In this document: one piece after another, positions 8,187-19,653 of the stretch | How the letters are laid out: every line of letters starts with the position of its first letter | Numbering within the stretch: the stretch's first letter is position 1 | Assembly (NCBI GenBank): GCA_964596775.1 | Contig: CAZQVN010000010.1 | Coordinates: 33,725-97,724 of the forward strand | Reading direction: 5' to 3' | Length of the DNA: 64,000 nucleotides | DNA from: CAZQVN01 sp964596775 | GTDB lineage: Bacteria > Eisenbacteria > RBG-16-71-46 > JABDJR01 > JAWXBZ01 | Made by a program: the position numbers and the translations under genes | Notes under the pieces: model-generated | The model's input: the letters and a program-made list of their open reading frames with translations, nothing else | Database searches by the model: none | Told to the model about the DNA's origin: nothing

Positions 8187-10409
8187 ATGAAACGCATGAC
8201 CGCCGCCGGGGGCTGGGCGGCGATCCTCTATTCACTGAAGAAGTCGAAGGAAGCCGGAGGTTTCGTCCGGCTGTACCGCCGCCTGTCGAAAAAGAACGCC
8301 TGCAAGACCTGCGCATTCGGCATGGGCGGCCAGCTCGGCGGGATGAAAAACGAAGCGGGCACCTGGCCAGAGGTCTGCAAGAAGTCGATCCAGGCGCAGG
8401 CCGCGGACATGCAGCCGCCGATCGACCCGGCGCTCTACGAACGGATCTCCCTCGACAGTTTCCTGACGATGGACGGCCGGACGCTGGAAAACCTCGGCCG
8501 GATCGGGCACCCCGTCCGCCTTTCCGCCGGCGACACGCACTACCGGCGGGTGTCGTGGGACGAAGCGCTCGACGACATCGGCGCCCGCTTCCGGGCTTTC
8601 CAGCCCGATGAAGTCACGTTCTACTCCTCGGGGCGGGCCAGCAACGAGGCCGCGTTCCTGCTCCAGTGCGCGGCCCGCGCCTTCGGCACGAACAACGTGC
8701 ACAACTGCTCGTTCTACTGCCACCAGGCCTCCGGCGTGGGGCTGGCGCAGGCGCTCGGATCGGGCACGGCATCGGTGACGCTCGAGGATCTCGAACATGC
8801 CGACTTCGCACTGGTGGTCGGGGCGAACCCCGCCTCGAATCATCCGCGCCTGATCACCCAGCTCGTGGAGATGCGGCGGCGCGGCGGCACGGTCGTCGTC
8901 CTGAACCCGCTCCGCGAACTCGGCCTCGAGCGCTTCCGGGTGCCGTCGCGACCGCTCTCGCTCCTCTTCGGGTCGCGCGTGTCGGACCTCTACCTGCAGC
9001 CGCGCATCGGCGGCGACATCGCGGCCCTGAAGGGAATGGCCAAGGCCTGCCTCGGGCTGAACGCCATCGAACGCGATTTTCTCAAGGGGCACGTGGACGG
9101 CTGGGACGCCGTGGAGGCGGACATCGCCGCCACGTCGTGGGAAACGATCGAGCATCACTCGGGGCTCTCGCGGGTGGCGCTGGAAAACGCCGGGCGGCAC
9201 TACGCGAAGGCGCGGAACGCGATCTTCATGTGGGCCATGGGCATCACGCATCACGAGCACGGCGTGGACAACGTGCTGGCCATCACGAACCTGGCCCTCA
9301 TGCGCGGCATGGTCGGACGGCCCCATGCCGGAATGATGCCGATCCGGGGTCACTCGAACGTGCAGGGCGTGGGCTCGGTGGGCGTGGCGCCGGCGCTCAA
9401 GGAGGCGTTCGCGGCGCGGATGGAGGAGCTGCACGGCATCACTGTGCCGAAGTCGAAGGGGCTGAACACGCACGAGACGATCCTGGCCATGGAGACGGGC
9501 GCGATCAAGGCCGCGTTCTGCCTCGGCGGCAATCTCTACTCGAGCAACCCCGACCTCGAGCACACGGGCCGGGCGATGCGGAACACGGAAACGATCGTCT
9601 ACGTGTCCACCAAGCTGAACCCGGGGCACTTTCACGGCCGCGGAAAGACCACCTACATCCTCCCCTGCCTGGCCCGCGACGAGGAGAAGCAGGCCACCAC
9701 GCAGGAGAGCATGTTCAACTTCGTCCGCCTGTCCGACGGCGGCGAACCGTACGGCTCCGAGGAGATGCGGAGCGAGGTGGACATCGTGGCGTCGCTGGCC
9801 GAGCGGATCCTGCCCGCCGGGCGGGTGGACTGGAACGCGTTCCGCGATCACGACACGCTGCGGAAGGCGATCGCCGGCGTCGTGCCGGGCTGGAAGGCCC
9901 TGGAGACGATCGGCACGACGAAGCAGGAGTTCACGATCGAGGGGCGGATCCGGCACACGCCGGATTTTCCGCTGCCCGGCGGCAAGGCCCGGGCGATCGT
10001 CACGCCGATCCCCGACACCCTGCCCCCGGAGGGGCACCTGACGCTGATGAGCCTCCGCAGCGAGGGGCAGTTCAACACCGTCGTGTACGAAAACGAGGAC
10101 ATCTACCGCGGCATCGACCGCCGCGACGTGGCCATGATGAACGAGGAGGACGCGCGGTCGATGGGCCTCGCGCACGACGATCGCGTCCGCGTGGAAACGG
10201 ACACCGGCGCTCTCGACAACCTGCGCGTGCGCTTTCTCGACGTGCCGCGCGGGAGCCTCGTGATGTACTACCCCGAGGCGAACACGCTCCTGCCGAGAAA
10301 GATCGACCCGAAGTCGGGCACCCCGGCGTTCAAGAACGCGCCGGCCCGGGTGATGAAGTCGAAGAGCGTGCCGGTGGCGGCGGCGCATCACGCGCGCAGC
10401 CACGCCTGA
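8187..10409 (+). CDS. FdhF/YdeP-family molybdopterin oxidoreductase
   Basis: A 740-residue protein of the formate-dehydrogenase-alpha-like group. The N-terminus has CKTCAFGMGGQLGGMKNE in place of the usual four-cysteine 4Fe-4S site, as in YdeP relatives. FYSSGRASNEAAFLLQ and NCSFYCHQASGVGL lie in the molybdopterin domains, and the pattern GMVGRPHAGMMPIRGHSNVQG is strongly conserved in this family. The C-terminal part is a molydopterin dinucleotide-binding domain (LRSEGQFNT, then DDRVRVETDTG). It is cytoplasmic, as there is no Tat signal. YdeP is linked to acid resistance in E. coli; the reaction is not established. No fdhD or other subunit is adjacent. Confidence 0.88.
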   Translation: MKRMTAAGGWAAILYSLKKSKEAGGFVRLYRRLSKKNACKTCAFGMGGQLGGMKNEAGTWPEVCKKSIQAQAADMQPPIDPALYERISLDSFLTMDGRTLENLGRIGHPVRLSAGDTHYRRVSWDEALDDIGARFRAFQPDEVTFYSSGRASNEAAFLLQCAARAFGTNNVHNCSFYCHQASGVGLAQALGSGTASVTLEDLEHADFALVVGANPASNHPRLITQLVEMRRRGGTVVVLNPLRELGLERFRVPSRPLSLLFGSRVSDLYLQPRIGGDIAALKGMAKACLGLNAIERDFLKGHVDGWDAVEADIAATSWETIEHHSGLSRVALENAGRHYAKARNAIFMWAMGITHHEHGVDNVLAITNLALMRGMVGRPHAGMMPIRGHSNVQGVGSVGVAPALKEAFAARMEELHGITVPKSKGLNTHETILAMETGAIKAAFCLGGNLYSSNPDLEHTGRAMRNTETIVYVSTKLNPGHFHGRGKTTYILPCLARDEEKQATTQESMFNFVRLSDGGEPYGSEEMRSEVDIVASLAERILPAGRVDWNAFRDHDTLRKAIAGVVPGWKALETIGTTKQEFTIEGRIRHTPDFPLPGGKARAIVTPIPDTLPPEGHLTLMSLRSEGQFNTVVYENEDIYRGIDRRDVAMMNEEDARSMGLAHDDRVRVETDTGALDNLRVRFLDVPRGSLVMYYPEANTLLPRKIDPKSGTPAFKNAPARVMKSKSVPVAAAHHARSHA

Positions 10410-10520
10410 GCGCGGGCGGGATCGTCGTCCGCATATCGGGTATCATGACGATGCGAACCGGCGGGAGAAGCGTGGCCGCCCGGACAGGACACCCATGGAG
10501 AGATGGATCGGAGGAGGCCA

Positions 10521-10883
10521 GTGAGACCAAAGAACGTGCTCGGCACCGAACTCAAGGACTGCAGCCGGAAACCGCTGACCGGATTCTACCGCGACGGCTG
10601 CTGCCGCACCGGCCCCGAGGACGTGGGGCTGCATCTCGTCTGCATCGAAGCCACCGCGGAGTTCCTGGCGTTTTCGAAGTCGCGCGGCAACGACCTGAGC
10701 ACGCCGGTCCCGGCCTACGGATTCCACGGACTGAAGCCGGGGGACCGCTGGTGCCTCTGCGTCGAGCGCTGGAAGGAAGCGCTGGACGCCGGCATGGCGC
10801 CTGCCGTCAACCTGGAGGCCACGCACATCTCGGCGCTCGAGTTCGTGTCGCGGCAGGACCTCGAGGCGCACGCCGTCAAGTAG
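10521..10883 (+). CDS. DUF2237-family protein
   Basis: About 120 residues matching DUF2237 along its length: KNVLGTELKDCS, PLTGFYRDGCCRTGPEDVG, GNDLSTPVP, LKPGDRWCLCVERW, and NLEATH near the end, with conserved cysteines that may bind a metal. The function is unknown. GTG at 10521 is chosen because GGAGG lies 6 bases before it; an in-frame ATG at 10503 without a ribosome site is the alternative. It sits about 110 bases behind the YdeP-like gene on the same strand. Confidence 0.8.
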   Translation: MRPKNVLGTELKDCSRKPLTGFYRDGCCRTGPEDVGLHLVCIEATAEFLAFSKSRGNDLSTPVPAYGFHGLKPGDRWCLCVERWKEALDAGMAPAVNLEATHISALEFVSRQDLEAHAVK

Positions 10884-10919
10884 CCCCGCCCGGCCGACCG
10901 CTTCCCCCGGGGAGCCTCC

Positions 10920-11996
10920 TCAGCTCCGGCTGAACCGCACCCCGCCCGATCCCGTCTCCACGCTGATCCGCCCCTTGCCGTCGCCGATCGTGCCGTGGAA
11001 GTAGTTGCGCTTGTGCCGGTGGCTTTCGTGGGGCACGTCGATGTCCACGCCGCCGGATCCGGTTTCCACGTCGACCTCCGCGCCCAGCGAAGCCGGAACG
11101 GCGATCCGCACATGGCCGGAGCCGGTGTCGACCACCAGGTCCTCGATGTCGCTGAGGAGCCCGAGGTCCACCCCGCCGCTCCCCGTGTCGAGGCTCACCC
11201 GCGACGTCCGCACCGAGACGATGTCGATGCCGCCGGATCCCGTATCGATGTGGATGTCCGCGGCGCTGATGTCCGAGCCGGACACGTTTCCGGAACCGGT
11301 ATCCACGTGCAGCACTTTCCCCTTCACACCCTGCATCGTGACGCTGCCGGACCCGGTGTCGATATCGAGGTCGCCGTCGATGCCGCTGACGTGAACGGCG
11401 CCGGAACCCACATCAATGGAGAGGGCTCCGCGTATCGCCTCGGCGGTGACCGGCGACGCGGACGTGTCCAGCAGCAGGTCGGCGTTGACGCCGGACGCGC
11501 TCACCTCGCCGACGCCTAGCCTGAGGGCGAACGTCTTTCCGTCCGGCACCTTGATCGTCATGTCGGCCCAGCCGCTGAAGCCGGAGCCGCGACCGGAAAT
11601 CCGGACCTTGCGACCGGAGCGACCCCTGCCGCCGAACGTGCCGTCGTCGTTGACGGTCATCTGCGTGTTCGACATGAAGCCGAGCTTCTTGTAGACGAAC
11701 CGGTCCCCGGGATAGACGACCCGGAGCGTTTCCTTCCCGCCCACCTTTCCGGTTTCCACTTTGAGATCCCCGGCATCGTCGCCGCCCCATTCGATCTCGA
11801 CCTCGACGTCCGTTCCGGTGCCCCGGATCACGCGGGTTTCACCGATCAGGTTGTACACCGCCACATCGCTGCCCGGAATCGTGTAGCGGGTCCGGTTCTG
11901 CGCCGAGGAGATCGCGGGAAGGAAGAGCGCGGCGAGAGCCAGGAGGACAGGTAACGGCGATACCGGCGTACGGGAAACGGCACGCGTGCGGGCCAT
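10920..11996 (-). CDS. secreted DUF4097-type beta-repeat protein with DTGSG repeats
   Basis: A 358-residue protein with a signal peptide (cleavage near SSAQ). The C-terminal third contains seven repeats of about 21 residues built on (D/E)TGSGxV, each predicted to form one turn of a stacked beta structure as in DUF4097 proteins. The repeats are regular in protein, while the DNA copies have diverged. The ATG at 11996 follows GGAAGGAG. It is probably the last gene of the sigma/anti-sigma operon, 195 bases after the previous gene. A periplasmic or envelope location is inferred; the role is unknown. Confidence 0.8.
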   Translation of the reverse strand: MARTRAVSRTPVSPLPVLLALAALFLPAISSAQNRTRYTIPGSDVAVYNLIGETRVIRGTGTDVEVEIEWGGDDAGDLKVETGKVGGKETLRVVYPGDRFVYKKLGFMSNTQMTVNDDGTFGGRGRSGRKVRISGRGSGFSGWADMTIKVPDGKTFALRLGVGEVSASGVNADLLLDTSASPVTAEAIRGALSIDVGSGAVHVSGIDGDLDIDTGSGSVTMQGVKGKVLHVDTGSGNVSGSDISAADIHIDTGSGGIDIVSVRTSRVSLDTGSGGVDLGLLSDIEDLVVDTGSGHVRIAVPASLGAEVDVETGSGGVDIDVPHESHRHKRNYFHGTIGDGKGRISVETGSGGVRFSRS

Positions 11997-12191
11997 GAGG
12001 TGCTCCTTCCGGTAAGTGGTTTCAAGATAGTGTTTTGGCGTGGCCGACCCGGAACGCATTCCGGAGTCCGCGGCGGCGGACGCCCTTCCGGCACGGAACC
12101 GGTTCACGCTGCGTCCATGAGGGTCAGACGCATCCGGAAAGAGATTTGTTGCATGGAAGGGGCGTGCCGCGGGCGGGCTACGGAGCGGGGG

Positions 12192-13106
12192 TCAGCGATC
12201 CCGGCGGATCGTGACCGGCCCCGAAAAGCTCCGCACCTGGACGAGACCGCCGCCGGAACCGGAAAAGACACGGTACTCCTTCGTGGTGCCGTCCGGGCCG
12301 AGCGTGGGGATCACCTTCACGGCACTCTCATTGTCGATCGTGCAGGTGTAGCAGCGCACGTCGAGGTCCGCGTGCGTCGTCATCGGCACGTTCAGGTCGA
12401 TCGCGCCGCTGTGCGTCTCCAGGAACAGTTCGCTGTCCCTGCACAGCGATCCCGAGTAGGCGATGTTGCCGGAGACCGAGCTCATCGACACTCCCTTTCC
12501 GGACGGGCACTCGGGAGCATCGCTGCCCGACACGAGGGTGATGTTGCCCGACACGGTGGACAGGTCGACGACACCCCGCGCCTCCTTGACCCTGATGGCC
12601 CCGCCGACCGACTCCGCGCGGATGACCTCGGAGTCGGCATGGATGTCCATGTCGCAGGTCATGCAGTGGACGCGGAGGAGTCGCGGGCCGCCGTTGACGA
12701 CGATGGCGCCGCTCATCGACTCGAGGTCCACCGGCCCGGTGACCCCGTCGATGCCGATCGGGGCCTGGAACGTCCGGACCTCGACCCGGCTGTTCAACGG
12801 CACCCGGACCTCGAGATCGGCGATGCCTCCGGTGGCCGGATCGGCGGGCACGACGGCCACCGCCACCTCGTCGCCCGAACGGGTCAGCGTCATGCGGCGG
12901 ATCGCCTCGCCGAACCGGCCGACGGCGGCCACTTCGTTCCGCTCCCAGCCGACGATCGTCACAGTGCCGCGGGGGTTCAGGATCGTCACCGTGCCGTCCG
13001 GGGACGCGGCGATCCGGCGCGATTCCTCGCGGGCCGCGGCGACGCCTGTCGTGAGCCAGCAGGCCGCGAGCAGCAGGAGCGTGACTTTCGGGATCGGACG
13101 TTTCAT
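12192..13106 (-). CDS. secreted DUF4097-type protein
   Basis: 304 residues with a signal peptide (MKRPIPKVTLLLLAACWL, cleavage near VAAA). The body alternates short beta segments such as GTVTIVGWERNEV, GPVDLESMSGAIVV and GVVDLSTVSGNITLV, which is the DUF4097 pattern. Two C-x2-C pairs (HCMTCDM and RCYTC) are unusual for this family and could be disulphides or a metal site. The ATG at 13106 follows GAGGTG. It begins 7 bases after the anti-sigma gene and is surely co-transcribed with it. Confidence 0.78.
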   Translation of the reverse strand: MKRPIPKVTLLLLAACWLTTGVAAAREESRRIAASPDGTVTILNPRGTVTIVGWERNEVAAVGRFGEAIRRMTLTRSGDEVAVAVVPADPATGGIADLEVRVPLNSRVEVRTFQAPIGIDGVTGPVDLESMSGAIVVNGGPRLLRVHCMTCDMDIHADSEVIRAESVGGAIRVKEARGVVDLSTVSGNITLVSGSDAPECPSGKGVSMSSVSGNIAYSGSLCRDSELFLETHSGAIDLNVPMTTHADLDVRCYTCTIDNESAVKVIPTLGPDGTTKEYRVFSGSGGGLVQVRSFSGPVTIRRDR

Positions 13107-13113
13107 GTGCACC

Positions 13114-13752
13114 TCAGTAGTTCAGGGCCAGCTGCAGGAACTCCACTTTCCTGCGGTGTGCGGACGCGACGAGATCGGTCAGCGTGCGGTTTGCGGGATC
13201 GGCGGCCAGGGCCTTCCTCGACTCGTCCAGCGCCGCGTCGATGATGTCCAGGTTTTTCTCGATGACCGCGGCGGTTTCCGCCGCGAGACCGGAACGGCGC
13301 GCGTCCAGCGCCCGCCGGAGGTCGCTCGCGGCGGATTCGTAGTGCGCTTCGGCCGCGGCCATCTCCATGCGGGCCAGAACGGCGTGGGCGGGGTCGGGAT
13401 TCCCGCCCGGAGCCGGTGCGCCTCCCAAGCGGTCGGTGGTCCACAGCGCCGTGAGGATCACCGCCACCGCGGCGGCCGCGGCCAGGGCGCGGTGCACGAA
13501 GAGCGCCCGCGGAGACGGAAGAACGCGGAGCTCCGGCTCCAGGCGGGACGCGATCGACGGCCAGAAATCGACGGCCGGCGCGATGCCGGGAGCCAGGGCG
13601 CGCGCGGCGTTCCGGAGAGCGGTCACCGCGTCGACTTCGGCGCGGCACGGCGCGCACCCGGCAAGATGGGCCGCGACGTCCCGGCGCTCGTCCGGGGACA
13701 GCATGTCGTCCACGTAATCGTGGACCCGTTCCTCCGCAATGTGATCGCTCAT
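13114..13752 (-). CDS. zinc-finger anti-sigma factor
   Basis: 212 residues. The N-terminus carries the zf-HC2 anti-sigma motif: DERRDVAAHLAGCAPC, with H-x3-C-x2-C near residues 28-36. One transmembrane helix follows (ALAAAAAVAVILTALW, about residues 88-105). An extracytoplasmic alpha-helical domain ends in LDESRKALAADPANRTLTDL. The start overlaps the sigma gene by ATGA, so the two proteins are made together. The inferred role is to hold the ECF sigma factor at the membrane until an envelope signal arrives. Confidence 0.88.
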   Translation of the reverse strand: MSDHIAEERVHDYVDDMLSPDERRDVAAHLAGCAPCRAEVDAVTALRNAARALAPGIAPAVDFWPSIASRLEPELRVLPSPRALFVHRALAAAAAVAVILTALWTTDRLGGAPAPGGNPDPAHAVLARMEMAAAEAHYESAASDLRRALDARRSGLAAETAAVIEKNLDIIDAALDESRKALAADPANRTLTDLVASAHRRKVEFLQLALNY

Positions 13753-14264
13753 CGCTCCATCACCTTTCTCAACAACTTCCGGGCCCGGTGCAGCTGGGCC
13801 TTCGATGTGCCCACCGCGGTTCCCGTGACCTCGGCAATCTCCTCGTGCCGGTACCCTTCCACGTCGTGGAGCAGGTACACGAGCCTCGCTCCCGGCGGCA
13901 GCGTCCGCAGGGCCCTCTCGAGGTCCGCGATCGGCTCCACCGGCGCGTCCTCGCGACCGGTGTCGAACGCCGCCGGATCGTCCACGGGCATCACCCGGTC
14001 CAGCCGGCGCTTCCGACTCCTCATGCTCTGGATGATCACGTTCACGGCCAGCCGGTGCAGCCAGGTGGAAAAGGCGCTGTCGCCCCGGAACGTGGAGAGT
14101 TTCCTCCAGGCCCGCACGAAGACATCCTGGGTCAGGTCGTCCGCGTCCACCGGATCGGCGCACATCCTGAGACTCAGGGCGTAGACGCGGTTCACATTGT
14201 CCCGGTAGAGCTGTTCGAACGCGGACGCGTCACCGGCCTGGGCCCGGCGGATGAGGTCGGTCAT
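13749..14264 (-). CDS. ECF-type RNA polymerase sigma factor
   Basis: 171 residues. Sigma region 2 is seen as FEQLYRDNVNRVYALSLRM, DADDLTQDVFVRAWRKL and FSTWLHRLAVN. Region 4 is ALRTLPPGARLVYLLHDVEGYRHEEIA, then GTSKAQLHRARKLLRK. It is first in an operon with its zinc-finger anti-sigma factor and two DUF4097 proteins, so it probably transcribes its own operon as part of an envelope stress response. Confidence 0.93.
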   Translation of the reverse strand: MTDLIRRAQAGDASAFEQLYRDNVNRVYALSLRMCADPVDADDLTQDVFVRAWRKLSTFRGDSAFSTWLHRLAVNVIIQSMRSRKRRLDRVMPVDDPAAFDTGREDAPVEPIADLERALRTLPPGARLVYLLHDVEGYRHEEIAEVTGTAVGTSKAQLHRARKLLRKVMER

Positions 14265-14582
14265 GCGCAGTGCCCTGGTTCGATCGGGACCCCCGTCACC
14301 TGTGATGTGGTTGCGCCTGTGTTCAGTGGCCTGATCCCGTTTCGCCGCTTGAGTTGGACGCCCCGACCGCGGGGATGGTTGGGAATGTGTTCGCCCCGGG
14401 TTCCACCGGTGGCCGAAAGGTGTCTGACAGGCCGTCGAACCACTTCCGGCCGATGGCCCGAGGCATCTGCCCCGATTCCGCTGGAAAGGTCATTGTCGGC
14501 GCAGGGCAGAATAAATTAAAATGCAGTTCCAATCGACGGCGTTACCGGCGGCACTGCAGATGTGGGATCGGATGGCGCAAAC
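14265..14582. promoter_or_regulatory. intergenic region with a likely promoter for the STAS-like gene
   Basis: These 318 bases separate the divergent sigma operon and the STAS-like gene. A plausible housekeeping promoter faces right: TTGTCG at 14493-14498, 18 bases, then TAAAAT at 14517-14522, in a short AT-rich patch. I see no clear sigma-70 promoter facing the sigma operon, which fits ECF autoregulation. Nothing else was recognised. Confidence 0.4.
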
Positions 14583-15020
14583 ATGGAACCCATCTCCTAC
14601 CGGATTCTTGAAGACTATATCCATATCGATCTCGGGGGAAGCCGTCTTCTCGACCGCGCCCTCGCCGATTCGCTGGTGACCGCCATCCAGACGACGGTGG
14701 CCATGGGTTATCCGGCCCGGGGGGAACCACGGGCCCGGAGCGGGCGGGAAGGAAGCACTGAACCTCGGGCCATCCCGACGCATGTTCTCCTCACGGGTCG
14801 GGTCTCGCGGCGAAGTCTCTCCCCTACCGACGTGATTGCCCTGGGCGATCAATTCCTGCGCATGGGGATCGTCAACATGAAACTCGCCGTCTGCTTCCCG
14901 GAATTCGTCCCGGACGAGATGTCCGATGCGCACATCGCCATGATGGCCAACCGCGGTGTGAGGATCGCCCTCTTTGAATCTCCCGCCGCCGCTGTAGAAT
15001 GGCTCCGCGGTAACGATTGA
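14583..15020 (+). CDS. SpoIIAA/STAS-like small protein
   Basis: A 145-residue cytoplasmic protein. The opening YRILEDYIHIDLGG and the ending RVRIALFESPAAAVEWLRG are of the type seen in SpoIIAA-like/STAS-like proteins, where the last helix contains an E-x-P-x2-A-x3-W-L pattern. Between them lies a basic, low-complexity stretch (about residues 45-65: ARGEPRARSGREGSTEP) that is probably a loop. The function is unknown. The ATG at 14583 was preferred to an upstream GTG. Confidence 0.55.
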   Translation: MEPISYRILEDYIHIDLGGSRLLDRALADSLVTAIQTTVAMGYPARGEPRARSGREGSTEPRAIPTHVLLTGRVSRRSLSPTDVIALGDQFLRMGIVNMKLAVCFPEFVPDEMSDAHIAMMANRGVRIALFESPAAAVEWLRGND

Positions 15021-15060
15021 CGGGGTGCGGACCGGGCCCCGACTGAACACGGGGGGCCTG

Positions 15061-17733
<2,673 letters not shown>

Positions 17734-17842
17734 GGCCCTGTCGGGCCGGATGTACCCTTCACCGCTGTTCGGTGCCCGCCCCCTGGCACCGCACGCCCGT
17801 ACCGGGAATCCGCCCGGATCCACCGAAGGAGGTTGCACGAGC

Positions 17843-18370
17843 ATGAAACTCCGCTCCCTGTTCTCCGTGATACTGATCGGACTGATGAGCCTGGGGCTGT
17901 CCCAGGCCGTTTCCGCCCAGTCCAAGCCGGCCAAGCCCGCGACGATGAGCATCTCCGATTCCAACAAGGCGCGTTTCCGGATGTTCTGGGACGAGATCAT
18001 CAACGCAAAGAAGGTGGCCATGATCGACGAGTTCTTCGATGCCGCCTTCGTCGAACACCAGGTGACTCCGGGATACACACCGGATGCGGCCGGCACGAAG
18101 AAGTTCTTCACGGACATGCTGACGGCTTTCCCGGACATGAAGGCCACGATCGACATCATGACCGGCGACGGGGATCTCGTCGCGGCCCTGACGACCCTGA
18201 CCGGAACACACAAGGGAGAGTTCATGGGTGCCCCGGCCACGGGCAAGACGGTCACGTTCAAGGTTTGCGACATCGTGCGGATCAAGGACGGAAAGGCGGT
18301 CGAACACTGGGGCGTGTCGGAGGATCTCGCAATCATGACCCAGCTCGGCCTGGTCCACATGGGTCACTGA
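17843..18370 (+). CDS. secreted SnoaL-like ester cyclase-family protein
   Basis: 175 residues with a signal peptide (cleavage near VSAQ). The mature part is a SnoaL-type alpha+beta cone: NKARFRMFWDEIINAKKV, DAAFVEHQV, FFTDMLTAFPDMKATID and, near the end, VCDIVRIKDGKAVEHWGVSE. Family members range from polyketide cyclases to proteins of unknown function; none of its neighbours is a polyketide gene. A near-perfect AAGGAGGTT ribosome site precedes the ATG. Confidence 0.8.
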   Translation: MKLRSLFSVILIGLMSLGLSQAVSAQSKPAKPATMSISDSNKARFRMFWDEIINAKKVAMIDEFFDAAFVEHQVTPGYTPDAAGTKKFFTDMLTAFPDMKATIDIMTGDGDLVAALTTLTGTHKGEFMGAPATGKTVTFKVCDIVRIKDGKAVEHWGVSEDLAIMTQLGLVHMGH

Positions 18371-18376
18371 CGGAGA

Positions 18377-19144
18377 TTGAAACCCGATCCACGGATTGAA
18401 ACGGGGGCTGCCCGGAGCATCGGCGGGCAGCCCCCGGTCCTCGAACTCCAGGCGTTTCTGGACCGGACCCTGGGGCGCCGCCGGGGATTGCGCGTTCTCG
18501 AGGCCGGCTGTGGATCCTCCGACCATTTCGACTTCGGGCCGGACCGCCACCTGACCGGCATCGACATCTCGGAAAAGCAGCTGGCCCGGAACACGGCGCT
18601 CGACGAAGCCATCCACGGCGACCTTGAAACGTTCGACTTTCCCGAGGACGCGTTCGACGTGATCGTCTCCTGGAACGTCCTGGAACACCTGAACCGCCCC
18701 GGCACCGCCCTCGATCGGCTCGTTCCCTCGCTCCGCCCGGGCGGGCTGATGATCCTCGGAATGCCGAACCCGCGTTCCGTAAAGGGCCTGGTGACGAAGC
18801 TCCTCCCGCATGCGCTGCACGTGGCCTATTACCGGCACGTTCACGGCAACCGCAACGCGGGACGGGACGACATGGGACCGTTCCGCACGTACATGCGGCG
18901 GGACATCTCGGCTCCCCGCCTGCGCGCGCGGGCGGCACGGAACGGGCTCGAAGTCGTTTACGAGGATGTCTACGACATCCTCGACGTGATCCCGACGGCC
19001 GGCCCGAAAAAGCCGTTCTGGCTCCTGTACCGCTCGGCCCGCGACCTCTCCCGCCTGGTTTCATTCGGATTCCTCGGCGGCAGCGAACTCATCGTCGTGC
19101 TGCGTCGGCCCCTTGCCCCGGACACGGCCGCCCCCTCACAATGA
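18377..19144 (+). CDS. class I SAM-dependent methyltransferase
   Basis: 255 residues of the Methyltransf_11 type. The SAM-binding motif I is LRVLEAGCGSS at about residues 37-48, motif II is HLTGIDISEKQL, and FDVIVSWNVLEHL is motif IV. The C-terminal part with TYMRRDISAPRLRARA and a hydrophobic end (PFWLLYRSARDL) suggests a large or lipid-like substrate, but this is a guess. The start is uncertain: TTG at 18377 has only a very close CGGAG, and no ATG lies nearby in frame. The upstream gene ends 6 bases before. Confidence 0.75.
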   Translation: MKPDPRIETGAARSIGGQPPVLELQAFLDRTLGRRRGLRVLEAGCGSSDHFDFGPDRHLTGIDISEKQLARNTALDEAIHGDLETFDFPEDAFDVIVSWNVLEHLNRPGTALDRLVPSLRPGGLMILGMPNPRSVKGLVTKLLPHALHVAYYRHVHGNRNAGRDDMGPFRTYMRRDISAPRLRARAARNGLEVVYEDVYDILDVIPTAGPKKPFWLLYRSARDLSRLVSFGFLGGSELIVVLRRPLAPDTAAPSQ

Positions 19145-19183
19145 CGCCGTTTTCCGAACCCAATCACGGAGGATGACCCCGCA

Positions 19184-19645
19184 ATGAGCCAGCTGTTCAG
19201 CCTGTCCCTGCTTCTCCATCTCGTCGCGTTCGCCCTGTACACCGGCGCGGCCATCTACTCGGCAAAGCTGCTGCGCAAGTCGGCGGACGGGAGCCTCGCC
19301 CCGCCGGCCCGCGACGCGCTGGAATCGATCGCCGCCTCGATCGTCACGAAAGCCCAGCTTCCGGCGATCTTCGTCTCCGTCATTTCCGGCGTCATGCTGC
19401 TGATGGCGAAGCCGTTTTACATGAAGAACCCCGGCATGCACATCAAGCTGACGATCGTGTTTCTCCTGCTGGTGATCGCGCACCTCGAAATGTTCAACGC
19501 GCGGAAGATCGTGCGGGCGCGGGCGTCCGGAGGCGGTGATGTGGAGATCGCGGCACGGAAGGGGCGGCACGGCCTGTTCGCGACCCTCGACATCGTGGGC
19601 ATCCTGGCGATCGTCGGGGTCGTGGCCTTCATGTTGATCGGCTGA
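19184..19645 (+). CDS. small four-helix membrane protein
   Basis: 153 residues with about four predicted transmembrane helices: at the N-terminus (LSLLLHLVAFALYTG), around AIFVSVISGVMLLM, around LTIVFLLLVIAHLEMF, and at the C-terminus (IVGILAIVGVVAFMLIG). The arrangement and the HLVAFALYTGA opening resemble CopD/DUF2269-like membrane proteins, but the match is weak. A GGAGG precedes the ATG at slightly long spacing. It is convergent with a MarR regulator that may or may not control it. Confidence 0.55.
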   Translation: MSQLFSLSLLLHLVAFALYTGAAIYSAKLLRKSADGSLAPPARDALESIAASIVTKAQLPAIFVSVISGVMLLMAKPFYMKNPGMHIKLTIVFLLLVIAHLEMFNARKIVRARASGGGDVEIAARKGRHGLFATLDIVGILAIVGVVAFMLIG

Positions 19646-19653
19646 CGGGCGGC

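Noticed and set aside
8232..10403. Long minus-strand frame opposite the YdeP-like gene
   Set aside because: It has no recognisable domain and exists because third-base GC bias removes stop codons on the other strand.
11000..11420. DTGSG repeats as a CRISPR or DNA tandem array
   Set aside because: The repeat is regular in protein only; the DNA units have diverged at third bases and have no constant spacers.
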